DNA from: Alnus glutinosa
Lineage: Eukaryota > Streptophyta > Magnoliopsida > Fagales > Betulaceae
Length of the DNA stretch: 64,000 bases
Direction of reading: 5' to 3'
Assembly: GCF_958979055.1 (NCBI RefSeq)
Contig: NC_084888.1
Location: forward strand, 34,281,804-34,345,803
Positions 23,701 to 33,862 of this stretch are shown here, one piece after another. A program made the translations under genes and the position numbers. A model generated the notes under the pieces. It did not search any database and was not told where the DNA came from. It saw only the letters and a list, made by a program, of their open reading frames with translations. How positions within the stretch are numbered: the first letter of the stretch is position 1; every line of letters begins with the position of its first letter.

Positions 23701-25273
23701 AAATAATCTCTAACTCTCAAAGTACTTCAATCATCACCTCCCAAATAATTGACTACCTGTCACTCTTCGCAACAAACAAAGTATAGTTCTTATCCACAGT
23801 GAGTTGAAGCTGATGAGAATCAAAAACACTTTCAAATTTACACAGTAAAAAAATTCAAGAGAGAGAGAGAGAGAGAGAGACCAAGATCACTCAATTTCTA
23901 ATAAAAACAACAGAGAAGAGAAGGAAGGAAGTCAACAGCATCAGATGATTCCTACCTGGACGGCTTGTGCGTGATACAATTGCCTAACTGGTTATTTTGT
24001 TTTGACTTTTGAGAGGGACTATAATCTTTTTGGGCATAGTTTTGAGAGGCAAGTGGGGCTTCACCCTATCACTATACTTAGTTCTGGATGACTTCTTTTC
24101 TTATAAGAATCACAAGGATTTCAATGTAACTAATTTCATGCATCTTGATTCTTGCGTATTGAAACGCATTTTAGAGTTGAAAAGAATTTAAAGTTGAAAA
24201 GCTTCAAGGTTTAACACCCAATGCTCAGTCATTGGGCATGAATACTTTCAAACTCATGCTCCAGAGTATCTGATTCATGTAAGGTGTTCAGAGCATGCCT
24301 TGAAATATAGGTTTACTTATACCTGAGGCATGCACCACATACTTGGATCAGAACTTTTTTTAGTTATTTTCTTAGCATTTTGAGCTCAATTTTTATAGAA
24401 TCGTGGGGAGTGGCCAATTTCTAGTATAATGGCCTAACACTGACTTAACTAACAAAACAGGGTTACTGAAATTGCTCTTAAACAAAAGGAAAGTTTCCAA
24501 GGGTAAGAAATTTTGCTAAAATTTAGCTGAACAGAGTTCGTTTCCTAATTCCCGGTTTGTTTGATCTTACTGTTATACTATTTCTTACAGACTGAAGCTG
24601 CAGCTAAACGAGCCTTGGCCCTCGACGGAGCTGACATGTAAGTAGCATATACACAATGTTCTCTTCAACTACCCATATGTATTGTTGTTTCCCAATTCCC
24701 ATATCATGCTTATGGCTTTTAACATGTCTCAGGGGTGGACTGTATCTAAAAACCCAACCATACAAGGCAACTAGATCCAATAAAGCACCTGAATTTGCCC
24801 CAAAAATAGTGGAGGGCTACAATAGAATCTATGTTGGAAATTTGTCATGGGATATAACTGAGGATGACCTGAGGAAACTTTTCTCAGACTGCAAAATATC
24901 ATCTATACGTTTTGGTATGGACAAGGAAACAGAGGAATTCCGTGGCTATGCCCATGTGGATTTCTCTGACAGTCTATCACTGACAATGGCATTAAAGTTG
25001 GATCAGCAGATTGTGTGCGGGAGACCTGTAAAGATAAGTTGTGCAGTTCCTAATAAAGGAGTGGGAACCCATTCAAGATCTGCTCCTACAATTCAAGTAG
25101 CTGAGAATGCAGCTGAGAATGTATCTGAGAATACTGAGAGTGCTACTGGATCTATTGCCATCAGTGGTAAGATAAGGAGGAGGACATGCTATGAGTGTGG
25201 TGAAAAGGGCCATCTATCATCAGCTTGTCCGAAGAAGCAAAATGCTGATCCAATAAATTCTGGTGCAAGTTAA
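20721..25273 (+). CDS. PHIP1: PHIP1-like RNA-binding protein (two RRMs, CCHC knuckle)
   Basis: Four exons, 20721-21226, 22012-22183, 24591-24637 and 24733-25273, give 421 aa. The N-terminal 170 residues are Lys/Glu-rich with long lysine runs, typical of nucleolar targeting. RRM1 (about 175-242) has RNP2 VYVGGI and RNP1-like KFRGIAII; RRM2 (about 273-350) has IYVGNL and FRGYAHVDF. A single zinc knuckle CYECGEKGHLSSAC occupies about 394-407. Arabidopsis PHIP1, as I recall, has the same two RRMs but several knuckles; it binds phragmoplastin and Ran2 mRNA at the cell plate. This copy keeps one knuckle, so the C-terminus is shorter. The ATG at 20721 is chosen over an in-frame TTG 9 nt upstream. 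Intron 2 (22184-24590) is enlarged by LINE pieces. Confidence 0.9.
23058..23127 (-). mobile_element. LINE 3' tail, inverted
   Basis: Poly-T followed by GATAAGTAATAA.. and GCGAAAGGCACCCCTAAGTA. Its reverse complement matches the 3' end of the plus-strand LINE at 23640-23690. It is a short 5'-truncated tail in opposite orientation. Confidence 0.75.
23128..23703 (+). mobile_element. LINE 3' end with zf-RVT domain, in PHIP1 intron
   Basis: The open frame 23072-23620 encodes the C-terminal zinc-binding region of plant LINE ORF2: WRSQAPPRAAFFTW, then CCLCKRDGESVDHILLHC. It ends with AATAAA-like sequence, ACTTATC and a poly-A tract at about 23692-23703. The element is 5'-truncated and cannot move by itself. 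Confidence 0.85.
23859..23880. repeat. (GA)n microsatellite
   Basis: Short GA run in PHIP1 intron 2. Confidence 0.85.
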
Positions 25274-25646
25274 GCATGTATGAAGAGTTCCCATCATTCT
25301 TTGTTTCCTATTAATATTCATTGGTAGGTAAAAGAGGTTTTTCTTTTTAGGAAGAACTTTTGTTTAATTTTGCTGGAGCCGCCTGAAAAGTCCCCAGTTG
25401 TTGCTATTACAGTTAGATATTCCCAAATTTTGTTCAACCTGACTTTGCTGGGAAGAGTTAAAAGGAGTAGTTTCTCCGTTTGTTAATGCTTTTTAGAGGT
25501 TACTTTTTATTTTTTGTTTCAAAAGTGTTTTGACTTGAGATAAAGATGAAAATAGTTTTTTGTGTTTTAGGTTGTTTGTTGATGTTTTTATTTTGAAAAG
25601 ATAATATAAAAGGGAGAAGGAAAAAGTTTTATCTAGTATCTGTGAA

Positions 25647-25815
25647 GCATGTTATACTGTTTCCTGTTAGTATACATACAAACTGACGAAATCTCATCAT
25701 TGTTTGCTGAAGTCAATGGCGGCTGATTCATCATGTGTGAGAACGGCAACAAACTCATTAAACGGCAAGAGAGATGTTACTAAACGATAATGAACTTTAT
25801 AACTATTACCTTCTT
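25647..25815. repeat. Segment shared with the HSP70-1 3' flank
   Basis: GTGAAGCATGTTATACTG through AACCTTCTTT-like sequence matches 37413-37632 closely, including TTAAACGGCAAGAGA. The copy here lacks an internal stretch of roughly 50 bp present downstream of HSP70-1. Confidence 0.85.
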
Positions 25816-25818
25816 TTA

Positions 25819-27049
25819 GAGCATCCCTACTCTCAGCAAAACTATCTAAAATACCTAACCAAAAAGTGCAATTTTTTACTCTAGTTGCTGATTTTGTATT
25901 ATCTTATCTACTTTCTTTTGAATATTATATTCTATTCTTTTTTTATTATTATATTATTCCCTACAACCCTTTCCCTCTTCGTCTTCCTCTTCCATTGATG
26001 AACCATAATTTCCTCCGAAACCAATGGAATTGAGGGCTTTGTGAAGACCGGGCCAAGCTTTCAGGATTCTATCGGCAAGTGCCTCAGTGAAATATGCAGC
26101 TATCCGCTGCATGGTATCCCCATCAGGACTCAGGAGAGGCGAGTTGGGAGATTTGCTCAAGGGCAATATTTGCATTTTCAAGGCTACAGGCAGCAACATG
26201 ATTTGCACAAGTGAGCAACAGGTTGATCAAATACAAACCCCGCTCTTCAGATTTAAGTTCTTTAAGCCATGGGTATGGTGATCCTAAGCTAGGTGGAAGC
26301 GACAAGAACAGCCAAATCGTTTCTGGGTTTTGTAATTGGTCGAGAACCCACATGGAGCCCCATGAGTATTCCAAAGATTGCTTCTCCAACCTCTCTCTCT
26401 TTGCACACAGGACTGTTATTGTGGGTTTCTTCCTGGGTTTCCTCTGTTTCGAACCCACAGTCAATTCTGCTTGATTAAAGTTCCTCTCTTTGTAAGGACT
26501 TGTCCATGGCTACGTTGTCGACAATGCGTGGGGGGTCCTTTTGTCCCTCTTCGTTTTTCTCTTCCATTGAGGTAACTTCGGCTCAAGTATCTTTGGGGTG
26601 AAGATAACAGAAAAGCTGGTCATTTTTCTTTTTCTTTTGATTTCTTTAGTCCTCAAAGATCAAAACTAACACATACCCAAAAATCTTAGAACGCTGATTT
26701 TTTGGATTCTCTGAACTTTCTCGGGAAATTTATTCTTTTGATTTGCTCTCAGAAATTACAATTCTTTGTGAAAATGAAGTCTTGTCCTTGTAATCTCTCT
26801 CTCTGTGCAGAAATGGATTGTTTTGTTGCCTTGGGAGAGAGAAGATGAGCGACCACAGAGGGAGAGAGAAGATGAAAGAGAGACACTAAAATAGTTGGAC
26901 ATTGCGCTACAGCAAATAACTTCTTCTTAGCTAAAATGAGAGTTTTTGCTCTTCAACATATTAACTACGTATTAGGTAAAACAGAATTTTTGCTCCAGTT
27001 AATAACAACTTCTTGCACATATGAGGAGTTTAGCTATATGGAGATGCTC
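25819..27049. mobile_element. Candidate Pack-type DNA transposon carrying a GRAS fragment
   Basis: Starts GAGCATCCC (25819) and ends GATGCTC (27049): short terminal inverted repeats of the GAGCATC type seen in many plant non-autonomous elements. Between them lies a minus-strand GRAS gene piece but no transposase. A clean target duplication is not visible, so the ends are provisional. Confidence 0.45.
25954..26310 (-). pseudogene. Truncated GRAS transcription regulator fragment (SCL3-like)
   Basis: On the minus strand, one frame gives LGSPYPWLKELKSEERGLYL and LLTCANHVAACSLENANIAL, the start of a GRAS domain as in SCARECROW-LIKE 3. After a frame break near 26125-26140 a second frame continues with SPDGDTMQRIAAYFTEALAD and RILKAWPGLHKALNS, then loses homology into an acidic tail. 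Only about 100 residues of a normally 450-residue protein remain, so it cannot encode a working GRAS protein. SCL3 acts in gibberellin signalling; here it is only the source of the fragment. Confidence 0.85.
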
Positions 27050-27571
27050 GTTTAGAGCATTTCCAGTGAGCTTGGCAAAACCTTTTTTTGGCCAAATTTT
27101 ACCGAGCTCCTTCCATACAATAAACTCGGTAGTCTATTTCGCGCTCTCATTCTCACTTTTTTTTTTTTGTTCTTTTTTTTTTAAAAAAAAAAATAAATAA
27201 ATAAATCGTCTCAAGATTTTTTTTCCTTTTAGTGAATTGGGTTTTGTTCTTTTTGTAGAAATCTTTGGCAATAGTTGTTTTTCTTGATGGGTTTTGTCTG
27301 AAATCTAGGTTAATTATTGATTTCTTTTAGTTCGTTGATATTCAAGATTTTGCTCCTTCTTGTTGAATTGGGTTTTTTGTTCTTTTGTAGAATCATTGGA
27401 GTAGTTGTTTTTCTTGATGGGTTTTATCTAAAATCTCAGTTGCATGGCTAATTTCTTCTAATTTATTGAATTTTTCTTATTCAAGATGTTGACACATTTA
27501 TTGAATTGGATTTTGTAATTTTTATAATCGTTGGCATGGTATTTTTCTTGATGGGTTCTTTGTGAAATCTC

Positions 27572-28015
27572 AGTTGGAATTGGATTGGTGGTGCGAAATG
27601 ATACTGGTGATATAGAAGCTGCTTCAACAGTGTGTATCCCTTTTGTCACTGACCCGACGTTGGCTGAAGCTCTAGGGGCTTGGCATGCCCTTCTGTTTTG
27701 CAGGAAGCAGAGGTATACTCATGTGATACTGAAAGGGGACTCCCAGGAGGTGGTGAAGGCACTGCGAAAGGAGGGCCTTTGCTGGACGAGTTACGGCCAC
27801 ATCATTGAAGATACCCGATCCTGTTTTCAGTTCATAAAGCCGTTGGAAGTGAATTTTGTCAGGCGGGAGGCAAATCGTGCTGCACATGTTATGGCTAAAT
27901 ATGCAATTAGTTCTCAACTCAATCATGTTTGGATGGGGGAGTGTCCTCCTTTTATCCGCAATATTGTAGTCTCTGAGACTTTTGTTGAAGTTTAATGAGA
28001 AAAGCTCTTCTATTC

Positions 28016-28042
<27 letters not shown>
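27572..28042 (+). mobile_element. 5'-truncated LINE 3' end (RNase H domain) with poly-A
   Basis: The open frame to 27995 is the RNase H-like domain at the C-terminus of plant LINE ORF2 (LVVRNDTGDIEAAS, LAEALGAWHALLF, LKGDSQEVVKAL, NFVRREANRAAHVMAKYA). A 27-nt poly-A at 28016-28042 follows the stop closely. It lies inside a tandem repeat unit. Confidence 0.9.
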
Positions 28043-28046
<4 letters not shown>

Positions 28047-28144
28047 TATTATCGATTTCTATTGATTTTTTGGGTTTTTCTTATTCAAAAGATTTTGATC
28101 CCTTTGCTGAATTGGGTTTTTCATTTGGTAGAATCGCTGGCATT

Positions 28145-28575
28145 GGCCCTGTTCACTAAACCCCTTCCCCTTCCCTCCCCTCCTTTTCGTCAGCTTGTGT
28201 CAGTACGGAATCTACGGATAGCAGAGAAGTTTGAAAAAGAATCTAACATTTTATTTTATTCCATTACCCTAAATCTTTCAATATGAAAAACCAAAAAAGT
28301 TGGGAATAAACTGAAAAATTGAAGGTAAAATAGGAATAGAATAAAATGTTGACTTCTTCCAAAAGATAACATTTCAGTCTATTCCAATTTTATCCCCAAC
28401 TTTTTAATATGAAGAACCAAAAAAAAAGGTAATAAACTAAAATGTTTGGGGTAAAATAGGAATAGAATAAAATAGTTGGCTTCTCAAGAAGCCAACTATT
28501 TCAGTTCCTGATTACCCGTATTGACAGGGGGGAAAAGGAAGTGGGGAGGGGAGGGGAGGGGGAAGGGGTTAATAG
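28145..28575. mobile_element. MITE with GGGGTTT/C-rich inverted ends and internal hairpin
   Basis: The left end CACTAAACCCCTTCCCCTTC and right end GGGGAAGGGGTTAATAG are inverted copies. Inside, 28470-28501 is a 15-bp perfect hairpin (AAATAGTTGGCTTCT with its complement, 2-nt loop). No coding content. Confidence 0.75.
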
Positions 28576-28859
28576 TCATGTTTCTTGATGGATTTTATCC
28601 GAATTTCTTCTCCATTACAGATTTCTCGTGAATTGGGTTTTGTGCTTTTGTAGAATAAAGATTAAAGTATAATAATGAAAGAATAAAGAAGAATATTTAA
28701 ATGGAGTGGAGAAATATTTTTTTTTTTTTAAAGAAAGTAGAGAAAGATTTAAAGAGTTTGATGTGGGGTACTTTGAAAAATGACTAGCTAAATTTTTTAT
28801 TTTTAAATAAAAGGTGAATTTTCTAGCTAAAAAGTAAAAATTAGCTAAAGTTTGGTTAG

Positions 28860-29340
28860 TGCTTAGCCTCACCAAATTTTACTCACTAAAATAACTAAAA
28901 ATTACTTTTTTCTATTCTGGTGAGCCACTTTATTAAAATTCCAACAGCAGCCTCACCATTTTAACTAGTCAATATTCACTATTCTATTTAAATAATAATT
29001 TTTTTCATATTTATTTATTTTTTCTCTATATAATCTTTTTACAAAAAAATCATTCATATTCATGAAATAAGGACATTATCGTGTGAGAGATGGGAGATGT
29101 GAGAAGAAAATGAGAGAAAAAAGGAAAAAAGTGTGCTAATCATGTGAGAGAGAAATGTGAAACAAAATTTGGTGAGTGGGTTGTTGAGTGAAAATGTCTC
29201 ATCTAATTTGGTTAGTAATTTCAGTCATCAATTTTTTTTGGTTAAAATGGTGAGGCTGCTGGGAGTGGTTTTTTAAGATTTTCATCAAATTGGCTCAACA
29301 AAATAGCTAAAAAACTATTTTGGTGAGGCTACTAGGAATC
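28860..29340. mobile_element. Nested MITE pair with CAGCAGCCTCACC ends
   Basis: The inner inverted repeat CAGCAGCCTCACCATTTTAAC (about 28945) matches the complement at about 29241-29262. Outer ends AGCCTCACCAAA (about 28864) and TTTTGGTGAGGCT (about 29320) are also inverted. This suggests one MITE inside another of the same family. Confidence 0.65.
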
Positions 29341-29349
29341 AGATAAGAG

Positions 29350-29760
29350 CATTTACATTGGCTCAACAAATTTCTTCTATACTTTCGTTAAAAAATCACA
29401 TTTTTTTTTTATATATTTTAATTATCCACTTTTTCAAAAAACACACATACATCCCGCTCTTTATTTTAGCCATTTATTTGAAGTATTCCATTTAAATAGA
29501 CTCAAGGATTTCAAGATTTCTTCATTATTTTTCCAACAATGATATTTTTAGAAAACTGTCTTTTTTTTTTTTTGGTCATATTTTAAAAAATTCATATTTT
29601 CCTAATAGTTATATTTTTATAAATCTGTCTTTAAAAATATTTTTCTACTAGTCATATTTTAAAAAATTCGTATTTTCTTAACTGTCATATTTTTCTTTTT
29701 TCAAAATTTATCTTGCTTTTAATGGTCATATGTTTAAAAATTCATGTGGAGAGAAAGGAA
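29350..29760 (+). mobile_element. MITE-like repeat, also found upstream of HSP70-2
   Basis: GAGCATTTACATTGGCTCAAC and TTAAAAAATCACATTT, then several degenerate 'TCATATTTT.AAAAATTC' units. Its left end matches the reverse complement of 41900-42100; the right part resembles 42180-42360. Confidence 0.6.
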
Positions 29761-30022
29761 AAAAAGATAGTGACCTCCGTATTTTTGCTTTAGAAAAGAA
29801 TGAAAGTCATTTCATGGAAAAGAGGCAACTTTTTCTATTTTTCCTTTTTTTTATTTTTTATTTATTTTATTTTAGCAATAAGATTCTCTGTTTTGCTTTA
29901 ATGAAATGGGTAAAGAACAGAGAAAAATTAGCTTCTACATATTCAGTCTACTTCGTGAGTAAGGAAACAAATTCTATAAAATGACCATCTTCAGCCTGTC
30001 ATCTACTTCAGTTTCGTGATCG

Positions 30023-30030
30023 TTCCGGAA
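30023..30030 (+). promoter_or_regulatory. TTCCGGAA inverted half-sites just before HSP70-1
   Basis: TTCCGGAA, 8 nt before the ATG, has the TTCnnGAA layout of a minimal heat-shock element core. In HSP70-2 the same place reads TTCCAGAC. It lies in the probable 5' UTR, so function is doubtful. Confidence 0.25.
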
Positions 30031-30037
30031 GTCGAGA

Positions 30038-32860
30038 ATGGCCGACGAAGGAGAGGGCCCAGCGATAGGGATCGATCTGGGGACGACGTACTCGTGTGTG
30101 GCAGTGTGGCAAAATGATCAGGTAGAGATCATAGTGAATGATCAGGGCAACAGGACGACGCCGTCTTATGTTGCCTTTACTGGCAAAGAGCGTTTGGTTG
30201 GTGAGGCAGCCAAGAACCAGGTCGCCAGGAATCCCACAAACTCCATCTTCGGTAATTTTTAGTCTTTAGCCATCTTAGCTCTTTTACGTGCAAATTTATG
30301 AATCTCTTATCTGGTAGTATATAAGAAGTAATAGAAAAAGTATCTGATTTTCTCTGGGTACATCTCATTGCATTCTTCTAGTTTCATCCAAAAATGGCGA
30401 AACCGAAAATAGAAGCTTTGTTAGGAATCGAACGGAATGTGTAGAGAAAGTAATAATGGCAATTCTACCAACCTTGCAAACTGTTCAGAACATATCTTAT
30501 GTCTTCAATAAGCTGTCCAACACTGGTCTAGTTTCTGCTGTCAGAATTCAATACATTCACTATCTACATGATATCTCCTTTAAGCATAACTCTCCGGAGC
30601 CCCAAATCACGACTTAATTCTGCAGCACTTAGTGTTGTCAAAGCCTCTACCGCTGCAGAATCCAGAAGGAAAAGGTTTTGTGGAACTCCTAGTTGTGAGC
30701 ACACTTCCTGTGTGATCTCTTGCAATGATGTTGATACCAATCCTCCGATTTAGTTTGTCTACTGCAGCATTCCAATTGACCTTAACTACACTCGATGGAG
30801 GAGTTTTTCACATTAGTGATGATCGACCATGATTAGGTACTGGCTACTCTCTCTCCCCGTTAGAGAAGCTTTTTGAAATTCATCAAGAGACTCTTATTCC
30901 ATTTTGATTAATTGATGTTGATGAGTAAAATCCCCACCTCCCAATGTGCCATAGGATTTCTTCTAAACCAGATCTTCCTTGCCACAACCGCCATCAATTC
31001 ACACTCCTCAATGTCGCATCTATGTACTAGTTTCTTCATTACATGTAAGAAATCCCAACCCTCACAGGAGATTTTTTTGAATCTTTTTGCTGCAAGTTCC
31101 CCAAACATCTCAAGCTAATGGCCAGTTCCACAGTATGTGTCTGACAGTCTCCTCTTCCATACCGCATATAGGGCATAGGGGGTCAAGAACAATTCTTGTC
31201 TTGAATATATAAGTTCACTTTGGTTGGTAACAAGTTGTTGAATGCTTCCACAAAAACATTTTTCACTGCATTAGGAACTTGCAATTTGCTATCATCTTCC
31301 AGATGCTAGCATGTGATATGCACTTCTAACCAAAAATTCACCCTTTGGAGTACCCATCCAAATCAGTTGGTCCTTTTGTTGATAGGTACTTGGAGTCAAC
31401 TGACTAATAGAAAATGCCTGCTCTTGCAAACCTCTTGTTGATAGGCACTTCTAACTGCATCTTCTGCTAATATCCTTCTAGGCCATTGGACTGAATAAGT
31501 AGTGAAAATAGACAGCCACTTATCTTTCTGGATTCTAAAAAATTCCCCATGCATCTTCGATCTCCATATAAGGCCAACTAGATTTGAGAAGATTACAAGC
31601 AGACCAAGTACTACTCCAAGCAAAAAAGGGTCTTCTACCCAAGCTTGCTTCCTAAATAGTTCCATCTAGATAGTACTTTGCTTTTATAATCATAGCAGCC
31701 AAGGTTTCTGTACTAGGAACCAAGTTTAGTAAATAATGCCATATTGAAATATTCTAAATCTCTAAATCCCAAACCACCCTAAAACTTCGAGAAATTCATT
31801 TTTTCCCGGCTCATTCAGTGAATCTTTTGAATATTTCTTCTTTTGCCCCACCAGAATTTAAGCATCATCGAATTTATTTCCCTACAAAGAGTCTTTGGTA
31901 GTTGAAAGACACTTATACTGTAAGTTGAGATTGCTTGAATCACTACTTTTAAAAAGAATTTCTTTTCCTGTTTAAGAGAGGAATTTGACCTTCCAATTAT
32001 TTTGCCTATTTCAAATTTAATCCTTGATACTTTTAAAGGCCCAGATTATGAATTTTCTATCCAAGGCCGGTAACCCCAAATACTTCTCATAGCTATAGGT
32101 TGATTATATCCCAACAATTGCCAAAACTTGTTTCTTAACCTCCTATTTTCCCGATTTATTAACAAGTACTAAACTGCATTTTACATAATTATTAAATTAT
32201 AAAAGTAATTAAACTTATAAACAATCAACTTCATGATTTTGCTAAGTGTTTTATATTTCAGATCACCTTTGAATTTCATTCCCAAAAAATGGATGATCTC
32301 GACCAAAAAAAATAAAAATAAAAATTGATTATATAAAGTGTCTTAATTTTTTGGGAAACTACACTGAACTCTCCAAACTGACACACCTTTTATATAAATT
32401 AGCACATAACCCACGCTATGTGCGAGATTCTTCATTATAATTTAATTTCAAAATTTAAACGCATTTCTATCGTACTTTTCATCATAGGTTAAAAAATGTG
32501 TGTAAAATAATCTATCATACTAAAGGTTATACACCAGTACATTACCGAACATGTTAAATCAAATTAAAATATGTTCAAATATTTGTTCCCATACATGTAG
32601 TTTAAAATGTAAAAAATTATAAAGAAAAAGAATAGCAAGAAGAAAACTTGGATTCCGATTATTAAAGTATTAATAGAAAATTAGCATAAATCTCTAATAT
32701 CGTTGGTTTGATATTATATTTGAATACAAATAAAACTCATATAATTCTGAACATTCAGGAAAAAAAATAAAAATAAAGAGCAAAATAAACAAAATCTTCT
32801 TCTTCTTTTTCTTTCTTTCTTTCTTCTTCTTCTTCTTCTTCTTCTTCTTCTTCTTCTTCT

Positions 32861-32901
<41 letters not shown>

Positions 32902-33828
32902 AATACAAAATGAAACAAAGTATTTCACTTTATGTTTTTCAAATAAATCCCCTCACATGAAGTTCAATGCTTAATTATCTTTTTGGTGTTTCAAAAGTGT
33001 TTCTATTAGTTTTCTGTACAACAATGAAATCATTTTTTGCCGTCTTTTGAAGCAGAAAAAACACTTCCAAAAATGAACAATATAAATTAAAATATTTTGA
33101 AATCTTTGTTCCAATATGACTATTTTGAAATAGTAAGAAGAAAATCTGGATTCTGATTATTAAAGTATTACTAGAAAATTAGCAGAAATATATGATATTG
33201 TTGGTGTAATTCTTATTATATTTCAATACAAATAAAATGAATATTATTCTAAATATTTGAAAAAATATACAAAGCAAAGTGAACAAAATCATTTTTTTTA
33301 TGAATACAAAAAAATAAAGAATAAAAATAAATAAATTTCACTCAACATTTCAAGCAATAAATAAATCATCTCACATCTAGTTCAATGCTAAATTATCTCT
33401 TTGCTGTTTCGAAAGAGTTTATGTCCTTTTATGCGCAACAATTAAATAATTTTTTTGCCTCTTTTGCTTTCGAAAGTAGAAAAAGCACTTCCAAAAATAG
33501 ACTGAATATCCGACTAAATCACACATAAAAATTCAAATGAATTAAAATATAAAACCATTATTTTTTATTAAATAAAAACCCTAGACTGAATCAACCTCAA
33601 ATTCAACTACCTCAAGACCACAAAAGAAAGAAAAAGAAAAGTAAAGCAAAGCAAAGTAGTAAAAAAAAAAAAATTATTTACTTGAATGTTGTCGCTAGTG
33701 TTTATTATAAAAGGACGAACAATAGGTTTTGCCCAATTCTTTGCCTTCAAGAGGAAACTCTTTGCTTCAAAAGTTTTGGCAAAGAGTAATATAGAGTAAG
33801 TCCTAATGTTTTGATGGTTCTTAAAAGT

Positions 33829-33862
<34 letters not shown>

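Larger units (their letters stand above)
27230..28660. repeat. 131-138-bp tandem array interrupted by two insertions
   Basis: The unit beginning TGAATTGGGTTTT recurs at 27233, 27364, 27502, 28108 and 28629, with TTTTTCTTGATGGGTTTT in the middle of most units. Subtracting the LINE (about 470 bp) and the MITE (about 430 bp) restores spacing near 131-138 bp. Confidence 0.85.

Noticed and set aside
25819-27049. Functional GRAS gene
   Set aside because: Only about 100 residues, frame-shifted, rest of domain missing.
32694-32918. Poly-lysine ORF
   Set aside because: Antisense reading of the CTT/poly-T tract.
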